Below are positions 46,303 through 59,475 of a stretch of 64,000 bases of DNA, piece by piece (within the stretch, counting starts at the first letter, position 1; every line of letters begins with the position of its first letter). The stretch lies in NCBI GenBank assembly GCA_032191485.1, contig JAVDOI010000016.1, positions 15,117,736 to 15,181,735 of the forward strand. The letters run 5' to 3'. The notes beneath the pieces are model-generated. The model searched no databases, was not told the origin of the DNA, and saw nothing but the letters and a program-made list of their open reading frames with translations. The position numbers were made by a program, and so were the translations under genes. Source of the DNA: Leptoclinus maculatus. Its lineage: Eukaryota; Chordata; Actinopteri; Perciformes; Stichaeidae.

Positions 46303-49300
46303 GTAAGACAGGGGGGAAACAGATGAAGAGGAGGAGGAGGGGGGGGGGGGGGGTGTTTTTCTTCTTGTGCGAAGCAGAAACGGCAGAGGCTAGGAAAATG
46401 TTTGGGATGTCTTTTGTGCGCGATGCAGATTTTTTTCTGTGTGCAGGGACAGCGGTCTTGCTTTCTGAGCATGTATGTGTTGATCTGCGAGTGTGTGTGT
46501 GTGTGTGTGTGTCAAAGCTACCACACGGGGGATGACAGTTGGAGGGCAGTGCCTCACTGCAGCAGAATAGCACGTCCGTAGCTACCCCGAGGTCCATGTG
46601 TCTGCGTGTGTGGGTGTAAGAGTGGACGTCCTCTTGCTTGTACCTCACTAACACTTTGATCTTAACCCCGGCTCTCTGAATGGGAGTTGAATTAGTTAAT
46701 TACTGCATGGATGTAAGTAGAAGTCAATTTGGCCAGCCAAGCTCCAGCCATCCCGTTTCTGTGCTCCCTCTCAGACGAAGAGGAAAGTCATCAAATTGGA
46801 AGTGCAGGCCAAGCACGACATCTCTAGACCTAAAGGGCATTTTGTGCTTTGTCATTATCTGCTTTTCATCTACGGACCTCAATGATCTATTTCATTTCCT
46901 GGGAGAAAGTAGATAGCTGTGATGAATCTGTTTGATGAATATTAGATGTCTTGGAAGGTTTTTCTGTTTTTAGTTATTCTTCCGTGTATGTAAGAGACAG
47001 TCCTGTCCGAGAAGCACTGTTTTCACTTAAAACATATCAGAGCACTGGTGTGGGGTTATTTTTTTTTTTGTGGAGTTTGCTTAGATTCTCCCTCTGCATC
47101 ATCCTATCTTTTCCCCTCCCACCAGAACATGTCTATGAATCAAAGTTTGACTCATGCTAACCAGACTCACATTTCCAAGAAAGGTGACTGCATCTTTGAC
47201 TCACGAAAGAGTGCTTGTAAGACACTCAGTAGCTCGAAAATGTTGGTTATACGGATTTGGCTTGTCAAGAAAACACTCTGGAAGTCTTTGCAGAAACAAA
47301 TTCGTCCCAACATTAGATGGTTCAAAGATTAAAAACTCAGAACATGCTTTCTTACTAAGTTACATCTTCCAAAATCCGATACCCGATGATTTCAGCGGAT
47401 AATAGTGAGCCACATGCTGGCATTTCCATTTCAGCACTGATGTAGTACTAACAGTATCTGTTATTGTGAAGGATCCTGCTGATGACTAACAGTGGGTTTG
47501 TGCATTGTTGTCTGGTGGAATGACCTTGTAAAGGACTGGCAGACTTCCAAGTCAATCTACCCTGAAAGCATGTCTTGGATCACTGTGATGCTGCACACCG
47601 TTATGCATCCATTTAGGTTAATGCAAAGCACATTAACACAAAAACCCCTCTCTGTGAGCGTAATAGAATATAGAATGCTCTCTCAAGGAGGATCTTCTTG
47701 TCTAATGACTTTTTCTGACCTAAAATGTAGCACACAGGGGGGAAAAAACGACGCATTTAGCTTTTTTAAAGGTCTGCCAGAATCTCATCTCGTCATTGGA
47801 CGGATGTGAATGAGCAGAGCAGTGATTGGGATGCACATGAGCCACATCAGGTACAGAGACTCCTATCACATGCAGGGCCGACCTGATGTAGAGCTACCTA
47901 ACCCCACCCAGAAGATAATCATGGGCTCGACGTCAGCCCTAAGCTGCTTAAGGCACTAGGCTGGCTGGGCTGAAGACGCCTCCTACATCCACTGCTGATC
48001 TGAAGTGACAGGTGGAGGGATCGTAACAGGACCACTTTTCCACCGCTGGATATTGCCGTGATTTTATGATGAGCTGCTGTGAAGTCGCCCACCAATCTCT
48101 GGCTCCTCTGTTTCCTCTTTGTGCCTCTATGAACACCCCGTCTTCTTAATGTCAAAAGGCAACTGGATTTTAGAGCGGGTCTGAGCCCGACCCTGGCCGA
48201 CGTCTACCTACAGTGCTTCACCCTACTCTGTGGGACAGCCGAAAGGGAGCAGGGCGCCATGCCCACCCTGCCCAATCTCAACAGCCTGGGCAAGCTGTGC
48301 AGCTCCAGCCGCAGCAACAGTGTCGACCGCGTCCGGGTGAAGCGCAAGAGCTCGGTCAAGCGCATGTCCATCATCGAGGACGGGCACGTGGCCGAGGTCC
48401 TGTACCTCATCCCTAAACAATACATGGAGCAGCTGCCTTACCTCGACCCAAATGATTATTTCCTGAGTGAGAGGCTGAACGAGGTCGCTACAGGTAGGAC
48501 AGGAGCAAAAATACATCTATTTGAAGAATGCGTTCACCCATCTCCCATTACAGCCATCCATCCCAGCTGTGGCTGACTGCAACACCAGTCAGCTTTAATG
48601 AGGATTGCTTAATCAATGAGAAATAAAAAAAATGTACTATTAAAATACAAAACAACAGGTTTTCGCATGGATTTACAGGAAGTACTTTGTTCTTCTTTTA
48701 GATGCTTTTAATTGAAGTTGCATTTCATTCTATCCTGTCCCTTTTCCTCTCCTCTGCTTTCCCCTTTTCAACAGTTGTTTGTTGAAACCACGAGGGGCTG
48801 TTGTTTCGGTCGTGTCTCGCTTTGTTTGGCCACCCTGCTTTGCATTTCTGTTTGCGAGTACGTGTCTGAAAGTGAATTGATTAGTCGCTGCTCAGAGATT
48901 ACTTCATTTTAATTGGATGACAGTGAGTGATTACACCTCTTGAGGCTTTCCACATCTGACCCATGCATATGTGTGAGTGCCCCCCTGGTCCACAAGTTAT
49001 GCAACCACAACTCCCCGACGCCCAAAACAGTGTTGCTTCAAATGTTGAAAAAAATCTGGAAATGAATCACCGCCCTCTCCATAGTTATATAATATAATGC
49101 AAACCCATATGCAAGGGCTGACCTGCTGCTTTTTGCCAAGCAACAGTACATGGGGAAGCTACATGCTGGCTTATATCAGGATTACAACATGGGCATGAGG
49201 ACAAATCGAGATTTTCAGACCTTATGTATTCTCTGACTGCATGCCAGGCACAGTAGTAAAATCATCATTGCTTGGAACTCGTTTGTAAATACCACAGACG

Positions 49301-52300
49301 GCAGCAACTCCTTCGGTTTTGGAGAGGAAGTTTGATTTTGACTAATGGCTCAGGTTCAAGGAAGCTGTGTGTCTGCAAACTGACCCTAGATCAAAAGGTC
49401 ACAGAGGTCAAGGCTTATGTTAGCCATTTCATTCCTTCAGTGACAGCTAAAATCAATCAACGCGACAGTGACAGTCAATAGCTATTGATATTCTCTGGAG
49501 GCCAAGACTGGGTAATTTCACTGCTGCTTTAATGTTTTTGGACAGGAAAAAGGCTTCCATGACTTCCCTGAGACCTGATAAAAACAGCAAAAAGAAACAA
49601 TAATCCTCATTTTATTTAATCTTTTCTTGAACCTCTCTAGTGTTGAAGTGTTGTGTTCACTGTTTCCACACCGTAAGCAATGCTGCATTATTCCACCGGT
49701 TAAGTGCTCTTGAATATGAGTGGCACTTATTCGACTCCTCAAGTGGATTGTAGGTTAAAATCCACTTTTGACCTTTTTGGTTTGTAAATTGTTGCAATAC
49801 CCACTGAAAAAGAAAGAATGTGGAATGAATGTTGTAGTGAAAACATATTTCTGTGTCCTCTGTATTCAGAGTCGCTGCCACACAGGAATGTTAATGTAGC
49901 ATTGGGTGAAATAGACTTTGAAGAAGGTTGCACAGGATTGCTGTTCAAAAGGTTCTCGCTGTTTTGTTTTTTTAAACCCGTTTTGAAATATAAACAAGCC
50001 GGTGAAGTCTTTTTCATTATCCGGAGATAGAAAGGCAGGTCTGTCTATGCTCCAACAGAGTTGAGGGGTTCATCCTGCTCATTTTCTAGCTGTCACGCTA
50101 CGTGTCTGGTGGATTTGTAAAAATTGGCAAATCATCACCTAGTGCATAGGGTGTGTAGCTGAGAGTGTTTACACATGAGTGTTCGGTATACATTTGTGTG
50201 TGTGTGTGTGCGTGTGTGTAGTTCCACTAATCCTCATTTTAATCCCAGGGATAACTCTGCAGTAAATCCACACACACCACTGTTGTTTACTGTACATGTG
50301 ACCTCAGTCTGGCTTCACCACTTACAGGCAATAATCTATAACTTTAAATCAAATGGCCTTTATTTCGGTCTATGAAATGCTAAATCCCAACAATGCTTAG
50401 TCTGCACTGATATGAGGGCTGTGCAGGGTTATTAATGGACAGTGAGACATGGATCATCCATAGGTGAGCCAAATAGAAACCTTTCATCCATTGATAATAG
50501 GCTTTTCTACTTGGGAATTACTCTTGGCAAGCCTTATGTAGCATGAATGTCCAGCAGCTCCTACAGAGATCATTCAAAGAGGCAACATGATAATAGGTCC
50601 ATTACTGTATTATGAGAGGACACAATGACTCTCTTTGCGTTGCATACAGCAGTTAATTACCACACTGTAAACCTCTAATCTCCTCAAAGGAGATGCTGTT
50701 TTGACTAGCCAACATTTTGAAAACAGTGCTTTTTGAAAAGCCACTCAAATTCATTACATATTTCTCTCCCTTCATAATAATAAAAAAAAAAAAGAAAAAA
50801 GGGTGGAGTGCTGGAAAAATATCTGCAAACTATTTTTACCGTTTGCCTCACTGGCGTGTCTGTCTCCACTTCCCGGTGAGAAAGGAAACGCCCCTGAGGA
50901 AACTGATGAACGGTGTTGGGTATCCAGCAGGTGGCACAGTTGACACTGCAGTGGAATGAATGCATTTTTAATGCATAATGGGCTGCCTGCATCAGCGATT
51001 ACAGAGGTGGTGCTGATGCAAAAACTCTTCCTCCCCCTCAGCCATAGGAGAGGGTACAGCGAGGCTCCAGCACGAGACAGAAGGATCAGTGACCGCGTGG
51101 TCCCTAACTGCTGCTGGTGTGACACGGCTGAGTTACCTCTGAAATCAGATTTGCTCTAGCTTCCACACTGAAGTGTCTGCACAGACAGTGGATCGGTCCC
51201 CTGCTATATCGCTGCGGGGTTGCAGTGGATGTTATTTGTTCCCCAGGAGGCCAATAAGAAACTTTATTAATGTGTTATATTGTGGAACACTGGCTTGTGT
51301 AAAATCGTTTTTTATAAATATTTCTATACATTTATATTTGTGGGGACGATGACATGGATGAGGTTTAGAATATAAGCCGTTATAGTGAAGAATAGGTTGT
51401 CTATTACTTTATAGTGTACAAAAAACAGCGCGATAGTCCAAGCACCATCACAAACAAAGCAACAATCATACATATCGTATATCATATCATATAATCGTAC
51501 AAAGACTACGTCTTTTATGAGCTAACTTTCTATCGTTGTGACAAGAAAGGCCCACGTGGTGATTTCAGTGGTAGATGCCATAAGAGCTGGTGTCTTCACC
51601 AGGCTCAGCCAGGAACTTGCTCTCCCGTGCTCTTTGTAATTGGATTTCAGAGGATCCACTAAAGATATTAGTACAAAGATCATGCTATAGGTTATGGTAG
51701 GTCTGACCTTCCACTTCAAACGACCCCCACCTTTCCCTCTCGCTCAACGCAAACCCGGCTTTACTGATGATCGGGTCGAAAGTGTTGATTGGCTGTAATT
51801 AGATAACCCCTAATTTCTATCTTTCTTAATGCTGTACAGTGTGGGTAATATTCTCAATACGTTTTTTAACTGTGAATAATGTGTTTAATAGATCTTTTAT
51901 TTCATGTTAATTATTCATTTTTGGTGCTAGAACCACCTCCGGTTACTTCCCCGAAGACCAACATTTCCACAAGAAGTCGGTCTTTCACTCTGTTGCATTA
52001 TTTGTGATAACTTTACGGCTTTTAGGGTTTTTTTCACTTGTCGAATACGCTAATTTGTGTGTGACCCAATCTTTCAGCGCACCAGACTAAGTATTGCACT
52101 GAAAACAATAATTGCCCCGTCGAGGTGTGTGTTATACAATACAGGGATGTGGGGAAAGGTTATTACCAGTGAAATTCAGTTTATTTTTACTTTTTAGTCA
52201 TGGAAAAGAGTTTATCTATATTTTCATAAAATTCACATCATACCACACAGTTTACAATGGGAGTTGAGACAGAAGAGAAAGAAAATAAATGATATAACAG

Positions 52301-55300
52301 ATGTTCTATTTATATGTATATCTATATATCTATATCTATAGATGTATTAGATATACATATAGAGAGATATATATGTCAGGAGTGTATGTGCTTGAGGGAG
52401 TCTGTTTTGGGGATTTGGGGTTTCTGTTTTTGGTCAAACAGAAGCAGCAGCAGCAGCAGCAGCAGCCACCTGGTTGCTGCAATGAGGAGGCGGCTGACAC
52501 AACAGAGGGGCTGGGAGAGGGAGCAGAAGAGGAAGAGGGAGGAGGGGGAGTGGGCAGAGGAGGGGGAGGAGGAGAGGGATGGGAGGAAAACAGGGAGTCA
52601 GGAGGCAAACCCCATGCTATAGTGGCGTTTTCGGGAGGAGAGCTTAGCAGCGCCTACACCTCTCTCTCTCTCTCTCTCTCTCCCCCTCTCTCTCTCTTTG
52701 GTGTCTCGGCTCGTTTTATTTTTTGCTCTTCAGTCTTGACTAAAAAAGGAACTAGCAGCTCATGTGTTACTGGGGATCGATACCCGGAGCCTTTTCTGGT
52801 GCAGATTTACCTCAATTCCAATGGTCATGGTCAAAGAAAAAGGTATTCCAGCGGTCGTGGTCAGAGAGTGTGTGTCATGAGTGTGTCTTTGTGTGATTTG
52901 TTTTGCCTGTTGTGCTGTTGACTGTCTGCAGTGTGTGTATAGCCGGGCAGCATGTCCAGTTGGATTGGCACTGCCGTGTCAGGCTGTTTAAATTAGATTT
53001 AGTTTGAATCAATTCTTAGAGTATTTTTAGATGTGTGGATACAGTCACAGTAACATGGACCTGTTTCTTCTTTATGTGGGTGTGTGTTGCTGGCAAGAAG
53101 CCTGACTAATGATATATCAACATATCTCTCAAGTTGAAAGACTTGAACGTGCTACGCCCTTCTCAGTGCTCCCTAGCAGCTGATGCTTGGGTTGGAGTCT
53201 GCTTAATTTGGCAGCGTCAGTCTTTATGTAAATGTGTGTTGGAACAAAGCATCTGACTCGTCGTATAGGAGCCTGACACCAAAACGTCCCGGGTGATAAT
53301 GTGCAGGTTGAAAACCGGTCTCCTTACGCAGGCTGCATCTATAAAGGTAACATGCAGAGAGAAGAAGTGAAGCACTCGTGTGGGGATCCACACTGCGCAG
53401 AGCGGTGGACCTGCACTTCTCTGTCGCTCGCTCTGTCTGCAGCCGTTGCCATGGCGACCATCTAAAAGGTCCACTCCATTGTTGTCAGCCGTGGCCTTCC
53501 TTCACAGCGTCCTGTTAAATAGAAGAAAGATGATTGTTTCCACCTTTAACTGAGGTCGCCCAGCTGTGTGGGATGAATTAGGTGAAGTCAGGAGGCATGT
53601 TGCAGAGAAATTAACATTCCCGGCGGCAAATTTGCGGGAGCATGTGGTCGTGAGGTTGACCGTTGTTTGTCAGTATGACTCACAGCAAGCAGCTACATAG
53701 GCAACAATTTTCTATAATAAAAATGTCTGGTTTGAATTTAAAAGAGCGGTAAAGGCAACAATTTTCTTCCTTTCCTTGTGACTTTAAACACTTATCCACA
53801 AATATTTTATTTATGTAACTGGCATATAGTGAATACATAAATATTACTAAAAGCAAACTGTTCTATCAATATTTTCCGCATTAAATTCAGCCGGACTGCA
53901 TCTGAATATCAAAGTAATGAATTACACTAATAAGTCATTATACGTCACCATTCTGCTCTCTTAATAGTGTCTCAATTGAACCAGCTTGATGTATTACTCC
54001 TGTGTCTCAGTGGATGCTTCATGAGCTGATCCTCCAGCTTCTGTAGACAAACAGTGTTCTATGTGTTGGCATGTGATATTTTTACGTTTTGTCTGAAAAT
54101 ATTTGACCAAAAAAACATGTTTACAGATTGCGTTGTGACTGATATGAGTGTGTAGGTTTGTTTATGTATCTGACGGTGGCTGGAGGCGGCGTCCGGCTCT
54201 GCGGCTTGTTCTCTTGATGTGGATTTGACTGGCCACAGAGAAAAAGGCCTTTGCCATCATCTCGTCCCCGTGCTGGCAGAACACCCGTAACCTCTGGCTG
54301 CCACATGTTCATATCCCACAATCCCTCTGAAAGTTTTCCGTGAAGTTAACCCGCCGCCTCGCCTGCCGACTCTTGGGATCTGTTCGTGGCAGGAGGCTCG
54401 TCTGGGTTAACCGTCCACATTCAGAGGCCTCTAGTTTTTCATTCCTCTAAAAAGAAAGCTATGGCAACTTCTTGTATCCTCCAGAGATCTCATCATGCAA
54501 CTTATCTGAGGCCAGGTGGGCTCTGTAACAGCAAGGATGCACAGCTGACCAAATACTGGATTATACTGTACATGCTCAGAATGATGAATCACAGTAAAAG
54601 GATTGCAGCGTTAGCGTTTTGTCTGCCTGCAGGTGGTTGTCCTATTTTCAAAGCCAAGAATACCTTTGAAATAGTTTGCTATTTATTGGGGCCGTGTACC
54701 CAAGGCAGTCTGATCTTGATCTACACGTGCTTCTGGGATTTGTGCACATTTGTACGACAACTTGATTCATTTAGACTCTTTCTCTCTGCTATGCTCGGCG
54801 TAAGAGGCCCCCTGCTGACCGCGCTCTGTGAAATTAGACAACCGTCATCACATGTACGTCACCAACTCCCAGAAGTCCCTGCATCCTCAATCTGAACATT
54901 TTCCTTTGACATAAAAGTCTGATACCATGTGCCTGTGTAGCTGCTTCTCGTGATTTCGCGCAGAGTGCTGCAGACAACTGCAGTGGTGCCTCATCTTTGA
55001 AGCTTGCCAGTGTCTGCCCCCTGAAAGAGGAGCTAAACCCTGTCATAGACCCACTGTGTTTGTACAGCTGGCGCACAGGTCCAGAATATACAGACAAGAT
55101 AAGTGGTTGGGCCGGGGCGATACGGTCATCGGCCTAAAATATACGGGCTATAACAACAAGAGCGATGTGAAAGTCCCATGAAAGAAACACAGACTGTGGC
55201 CATACAATGTGCAAGTCAACAAACATCCTCCCTGTCTGGCATCAATCGGTCTGATTATCACAGGAAATAAGGCACAGGAGTGTGGGGTCGTAATGGGCCG

Positions 55301-58300
55301 CTATTCAGACGCAAAGAGCCAAGGCATTCATCAGCTCCACTTCTACAAAAACACAATGGCTCCTGCAGTTCATGAAGCCGCCATTGTCTCCTCTCAGATA
55401 AGTGGACTGGAAGTCCCTCTCTCTGTTTATCAGCGTGGTATTATTATTGCGTACCTGCCCAACAACAAACGCTCCGCACTGTGCCGTTCAACCATTCAGA
55501 ACAGATCATTAATCCACACCCAGGTCCCCGGGGATTAGTTATTCAAGGTTGGGGGGCCTGGTGGAGGACGATAGGGTTCCCCCCCACAATTTGTGCCCGT
55601 GTTTGAAGTGCTTTGTCTGGGACGCTGGAGGTGGGGCAGAGGGGCGGGGAGGCAGTGAATACATCCATACATATTCATGGCGGGGAGGGTTAAGAGCTCC
55701 TTGTTATGTCTGGGTGATGAAAAGCTCCGAACACCCTCCCCCATCTGATCACGCTTTGGGATTTTATGGGGGGCATATTTTGTGCCCTTTGATATTCGTT
55801 ATGGGTCGGACCCCCTTCCATCCCAAACTGGTTGTATTGGATGTAAACTGGAGTAAAAAATTGTGTTGGTGTGTTTTGTTGTCTATGAAGCAGACACATC
55901 TCGGGCCAAAAGTATGGAGATGGATGCCAAGAGTGTATCCACTCTCTTCATCTGTCCCTCTCTCACATACACTACCTTGGGGCTGTCTGTACTAACTCTT
56001 CTGTCTGTGACTCTTACAGTAACAAAGGCAGTGAGCGACTGAATATTTTATGAGACCTTTTCGTCTCTCATCTATTGTTTAATTGAATTCCCCTTTTCGC
56101 AGCGCAATCGCAAGCCGCTACTATAAGGCTTTGCGTTGCTCAGGGTTCACACGAAAGGCAACAAAGTCTGAAGATTTCGCAAATCAAACCACGCACTCTC
56201 TGTCAATAACCCCGCCTTTTGTTATTTACCAGCGAGGCTGGGGCACGTGTTACAGGGAAATCTGTCCTCAGGGGGATTCAAGATGGCCTTCTTCACTTCC
56301 CTCCAGAGAATCATCTGGAGCCTTTATTATTGCCGACGCAGCTCGGCTGTGCTTAAATGGGTGGGGGGGTGGGGGGGATGTAGGGGTGGAGAGAGCAGTC
56401 CCCTTTCCTCGACGCCTGGCTTTGGGATGCTCTGCTGGTTATTGTTCCCTCAGCTCCATGGTTGTGTGTGTGTGTGTGTGTGTTTCAGTGTGTGTTCATT
56501 GTGTGTTCAGGCTCATATCAGTCACTTTATCCCCTGGTGATGAGGCAGGACAGATCACCCTGTCAGCACAGCCAACACATCCAGCCCAGAATGAGGAATG
56601 TGAGCAGCGGTCGGAAAAATTTTACTACTGTATATTTTACAGCAAGTTGCTCTGTGCTGAGGTTACTTCATGTACCGCGTGCTTACTTATTTAAAGCATT
56701 ATATAATATACATTCAAACCAAGCGCCCTTTTTTCTGCTATCACAAGAACCCCTAAAGACTCACTAATGGATTTATTTCAACGTTATTGCAGTAAAATTG
56801 TCATGCTTTTGTAAACATAGAGGCATGAGTGTGGAGGCCTGTTACACCTTTGAAAGAGACCTCACTAATGGATTTATGTCCAAACAAGTCCAATAAATGG
56901 TTCAATCTGAGCAAATGTAACATCCCTTTTGACGTTGGCTTCCTTGTTCTTTATGAAACACCATATAGAGAACCCATCTCGGCTTGACTTTGCCACAGTC
57001 TCTCCCTCTGTGCAGCCACTGCTGAGGCAAACACTCTACAGTGGAAGAGGCGGGGTTAAGCTGGAAAAACACACAGCGCTCATAGATTCCCATCCAAAGT
57101 TCTTTTTTTTAGAACCTCTGTGCATGGGATTCAAACATCTGTCTTGGATTTTTGTCAACCTGTTATGACGTTAGCAGTGTTGACTTTTCCACGCTGGGCT
57201 GTTCCTGCTGACAACACAACACTCTATGAAATGGTAAAAATAGTAAGTGAGCAATACAAACAAGCTCAAAGAGAGATTGTTGGCATCACAGTAATGTCAA
57301 ATATATACTTAAAAGCTGTTCTTATCAATATTTTTGTATGAAGGGTTTAGTAGTGACAAACCCACAGAAAATGGTCACCACCGCTCTCTGCAGTTCCCTT
57401 CAGATCTATAAAGCTACATTGCTTTGGTTTCACGGCCTGAAACTGCTTTAATTTACTGTCCCTGATCTTAGCAGCATTGTGTTCAGACATAGCAGGCTGT
57501 TGTTTCAAGCAAAAAAGCTCTAAAAACCCTCTTTATGCTACCATATCAGCCCCAAGCGGCAGACAGACAAAGTTAGCAACGAGCTGGTGAACATAGTGGA
57601 GCCGGATATTCCCCTCAGTAGTTGGTGGAGACCAAAGCAGAGTTGAAAGGAGAGTGAATATGGGACTTATTAGCCAGGTTGCAAGAAACACAAGTCCAAA
57701 TCCAGTGCAATGATGCGTCATTTAGTAACATTAATCTGTAACGAGTAGTGTAATAGATTGCATTTGGAAATTCAGTCATTTCATTACAGTTATAGTTACT
57801 GATTCAGGACCTGCTAGCCTGGCACAGGGCCTTGAGCTGGGTGGGGGGGGGGGGGGGGCACAGAGTCTCTCAAAGGAATAACTAGTCTGTTTAGAGTTGG
57901 AGCTTCACAGCTTAGGTCAGGACTCCAAGGACAGGCTCCAAGGCCGAGCTAGCTGCTGGATCTCTCCAAACCGTCAGGCTGCCTGCTTGTTAAACAGCTA
58001 TGTCTAGTTTTCTATTTCTACACGTTGAATACAAAAGATGCAATGTGGCAATGTGTGGAAGATTTGGAGTTTTTTTAGAAGCACCTTTGACAGAGCTGGG
58101 CTGAGTAACAAAGGTTAAGTAACTTAAAGTAATGTAATGCATTATGATTGCTTCTGAGCAATTAGTAGAGTACTATAATTGCTTTTTGAATGATTAATAT
58201 GTATCCCCAATAGACGGGGCAAGAAACACAAACATTAAGACATCCAGGCAGGTTGTAAACGAACCTTCAGGTTAGCCAAACTTATTTTAAAGAGACAACA

Positions 58301-59348
58301 AAGGGAAATAGCAAAGCTACAACCCAAACTGTAAACACTCATCACAATTCACAGACCGATTTACTGGTTCAGCTTAGATCTTCCCTACTTACTGTAGCCG
58401 TGGCTACACACAGTTTGAGGGATTATTATCAACATTTTTGTATGTGCTCACTTTTGGATTTACCTCCAAATCCGGTCTGATCATCTGACCGCTGACCCCC
58501 TCTGCCCTGTCGGACTTTGTTGTAGTTATGTGTGTGTTTCCAGATCTTAGCAATTACTTTAACTGAGTACAGGGTTATCATAACTGATGTATAAGATTCA
58601 ATTAAATGGAACCAAGTTGTCAATAAAATGTAATTTTGTTGTTCGCGGATGTAAAGTGTGCATGAAATGACTCGTTGGATCGGGTATTCTTGCAGTTACC
58701 CAGATGGCCTGTGTTTTTCTATGGAGGTGCAATGTCACACACAGAGCTGCTGAGACTCCGTTCACTGTCACAGTAGTCTGGTTCACCTAGAGATGACTCA
58801 CCATCCTGCTGAATGTAATCACATCAGAGACACCAGGGGGAGAGATCCCCCACCCTCTTGTACCCACATTCCTTCCAGCCTCTCTCTCTCGTTATCCCGT
58901 CTTCTTCCTTCACTGTTTTTCCCGAAACTTCTCTCACTTCCTTTCCAACCCAAATTATGAATAGACTGATGCTATGTGAATTGTATCTGTAAGAACTTGT
59001 CACAGGCCATGTTAGACTGCCCCTAGGCCATGAATCAAAGAAGGTTGAAGTGTCTACATTTGAAAGTAATGTCCTGAAGGCTGGGCTCTCTTGCTGATTT
59101 GATTTTACTGCAATTAAACCACCTCTCATTATCAGACCGCCGCTGCAACTGTAGAAGTGGGATGCAGGGTAGGCCAAGTTATCAATAATCCAGAGAAATG
59201 TCTCTCTTTGGTCGACCATCGATTGGTCATGATGCTATTTCTGTGCTTTTGGCGGTGTCTTATTTTAGCCTTGCAGACTAATGATTCATTGCAGAGCAGA
59301 AAGAGCAAAGATCCTTTCATGTGTATTCTGTGTGTGGGCGTGTGCATG

Positions 59349-59402
<54 letters not shown>

Positions 59403-59439
59403 CTTTATTTGAAAAAGATAGCGATAGAAGAAATGAGAG

Positions 59440-59475
<36 letters not shown>

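Noticed and set aside
46041..46654. His/Thr-rich minus-strand frames
   Set aside because: Antisense translations of GT repeats and a G run next to ablim1 exon A.
52301..52921. 206-codon open frame near ablim1 exon C
   Set aside because: Made of low-complexity CAG, GGA and CT tracts; the short MVMVKEK exon in the same region fits splicing better.
54386..54895. 169-codon open frame
   Set aside because: No recognisable domain, no splice or promoter context, inside the ablim1 intron; length is possible by chance.
56083..56694. 203-codon open frame
   Set aside because: Contains a GT microsatellite translation and no known motif.
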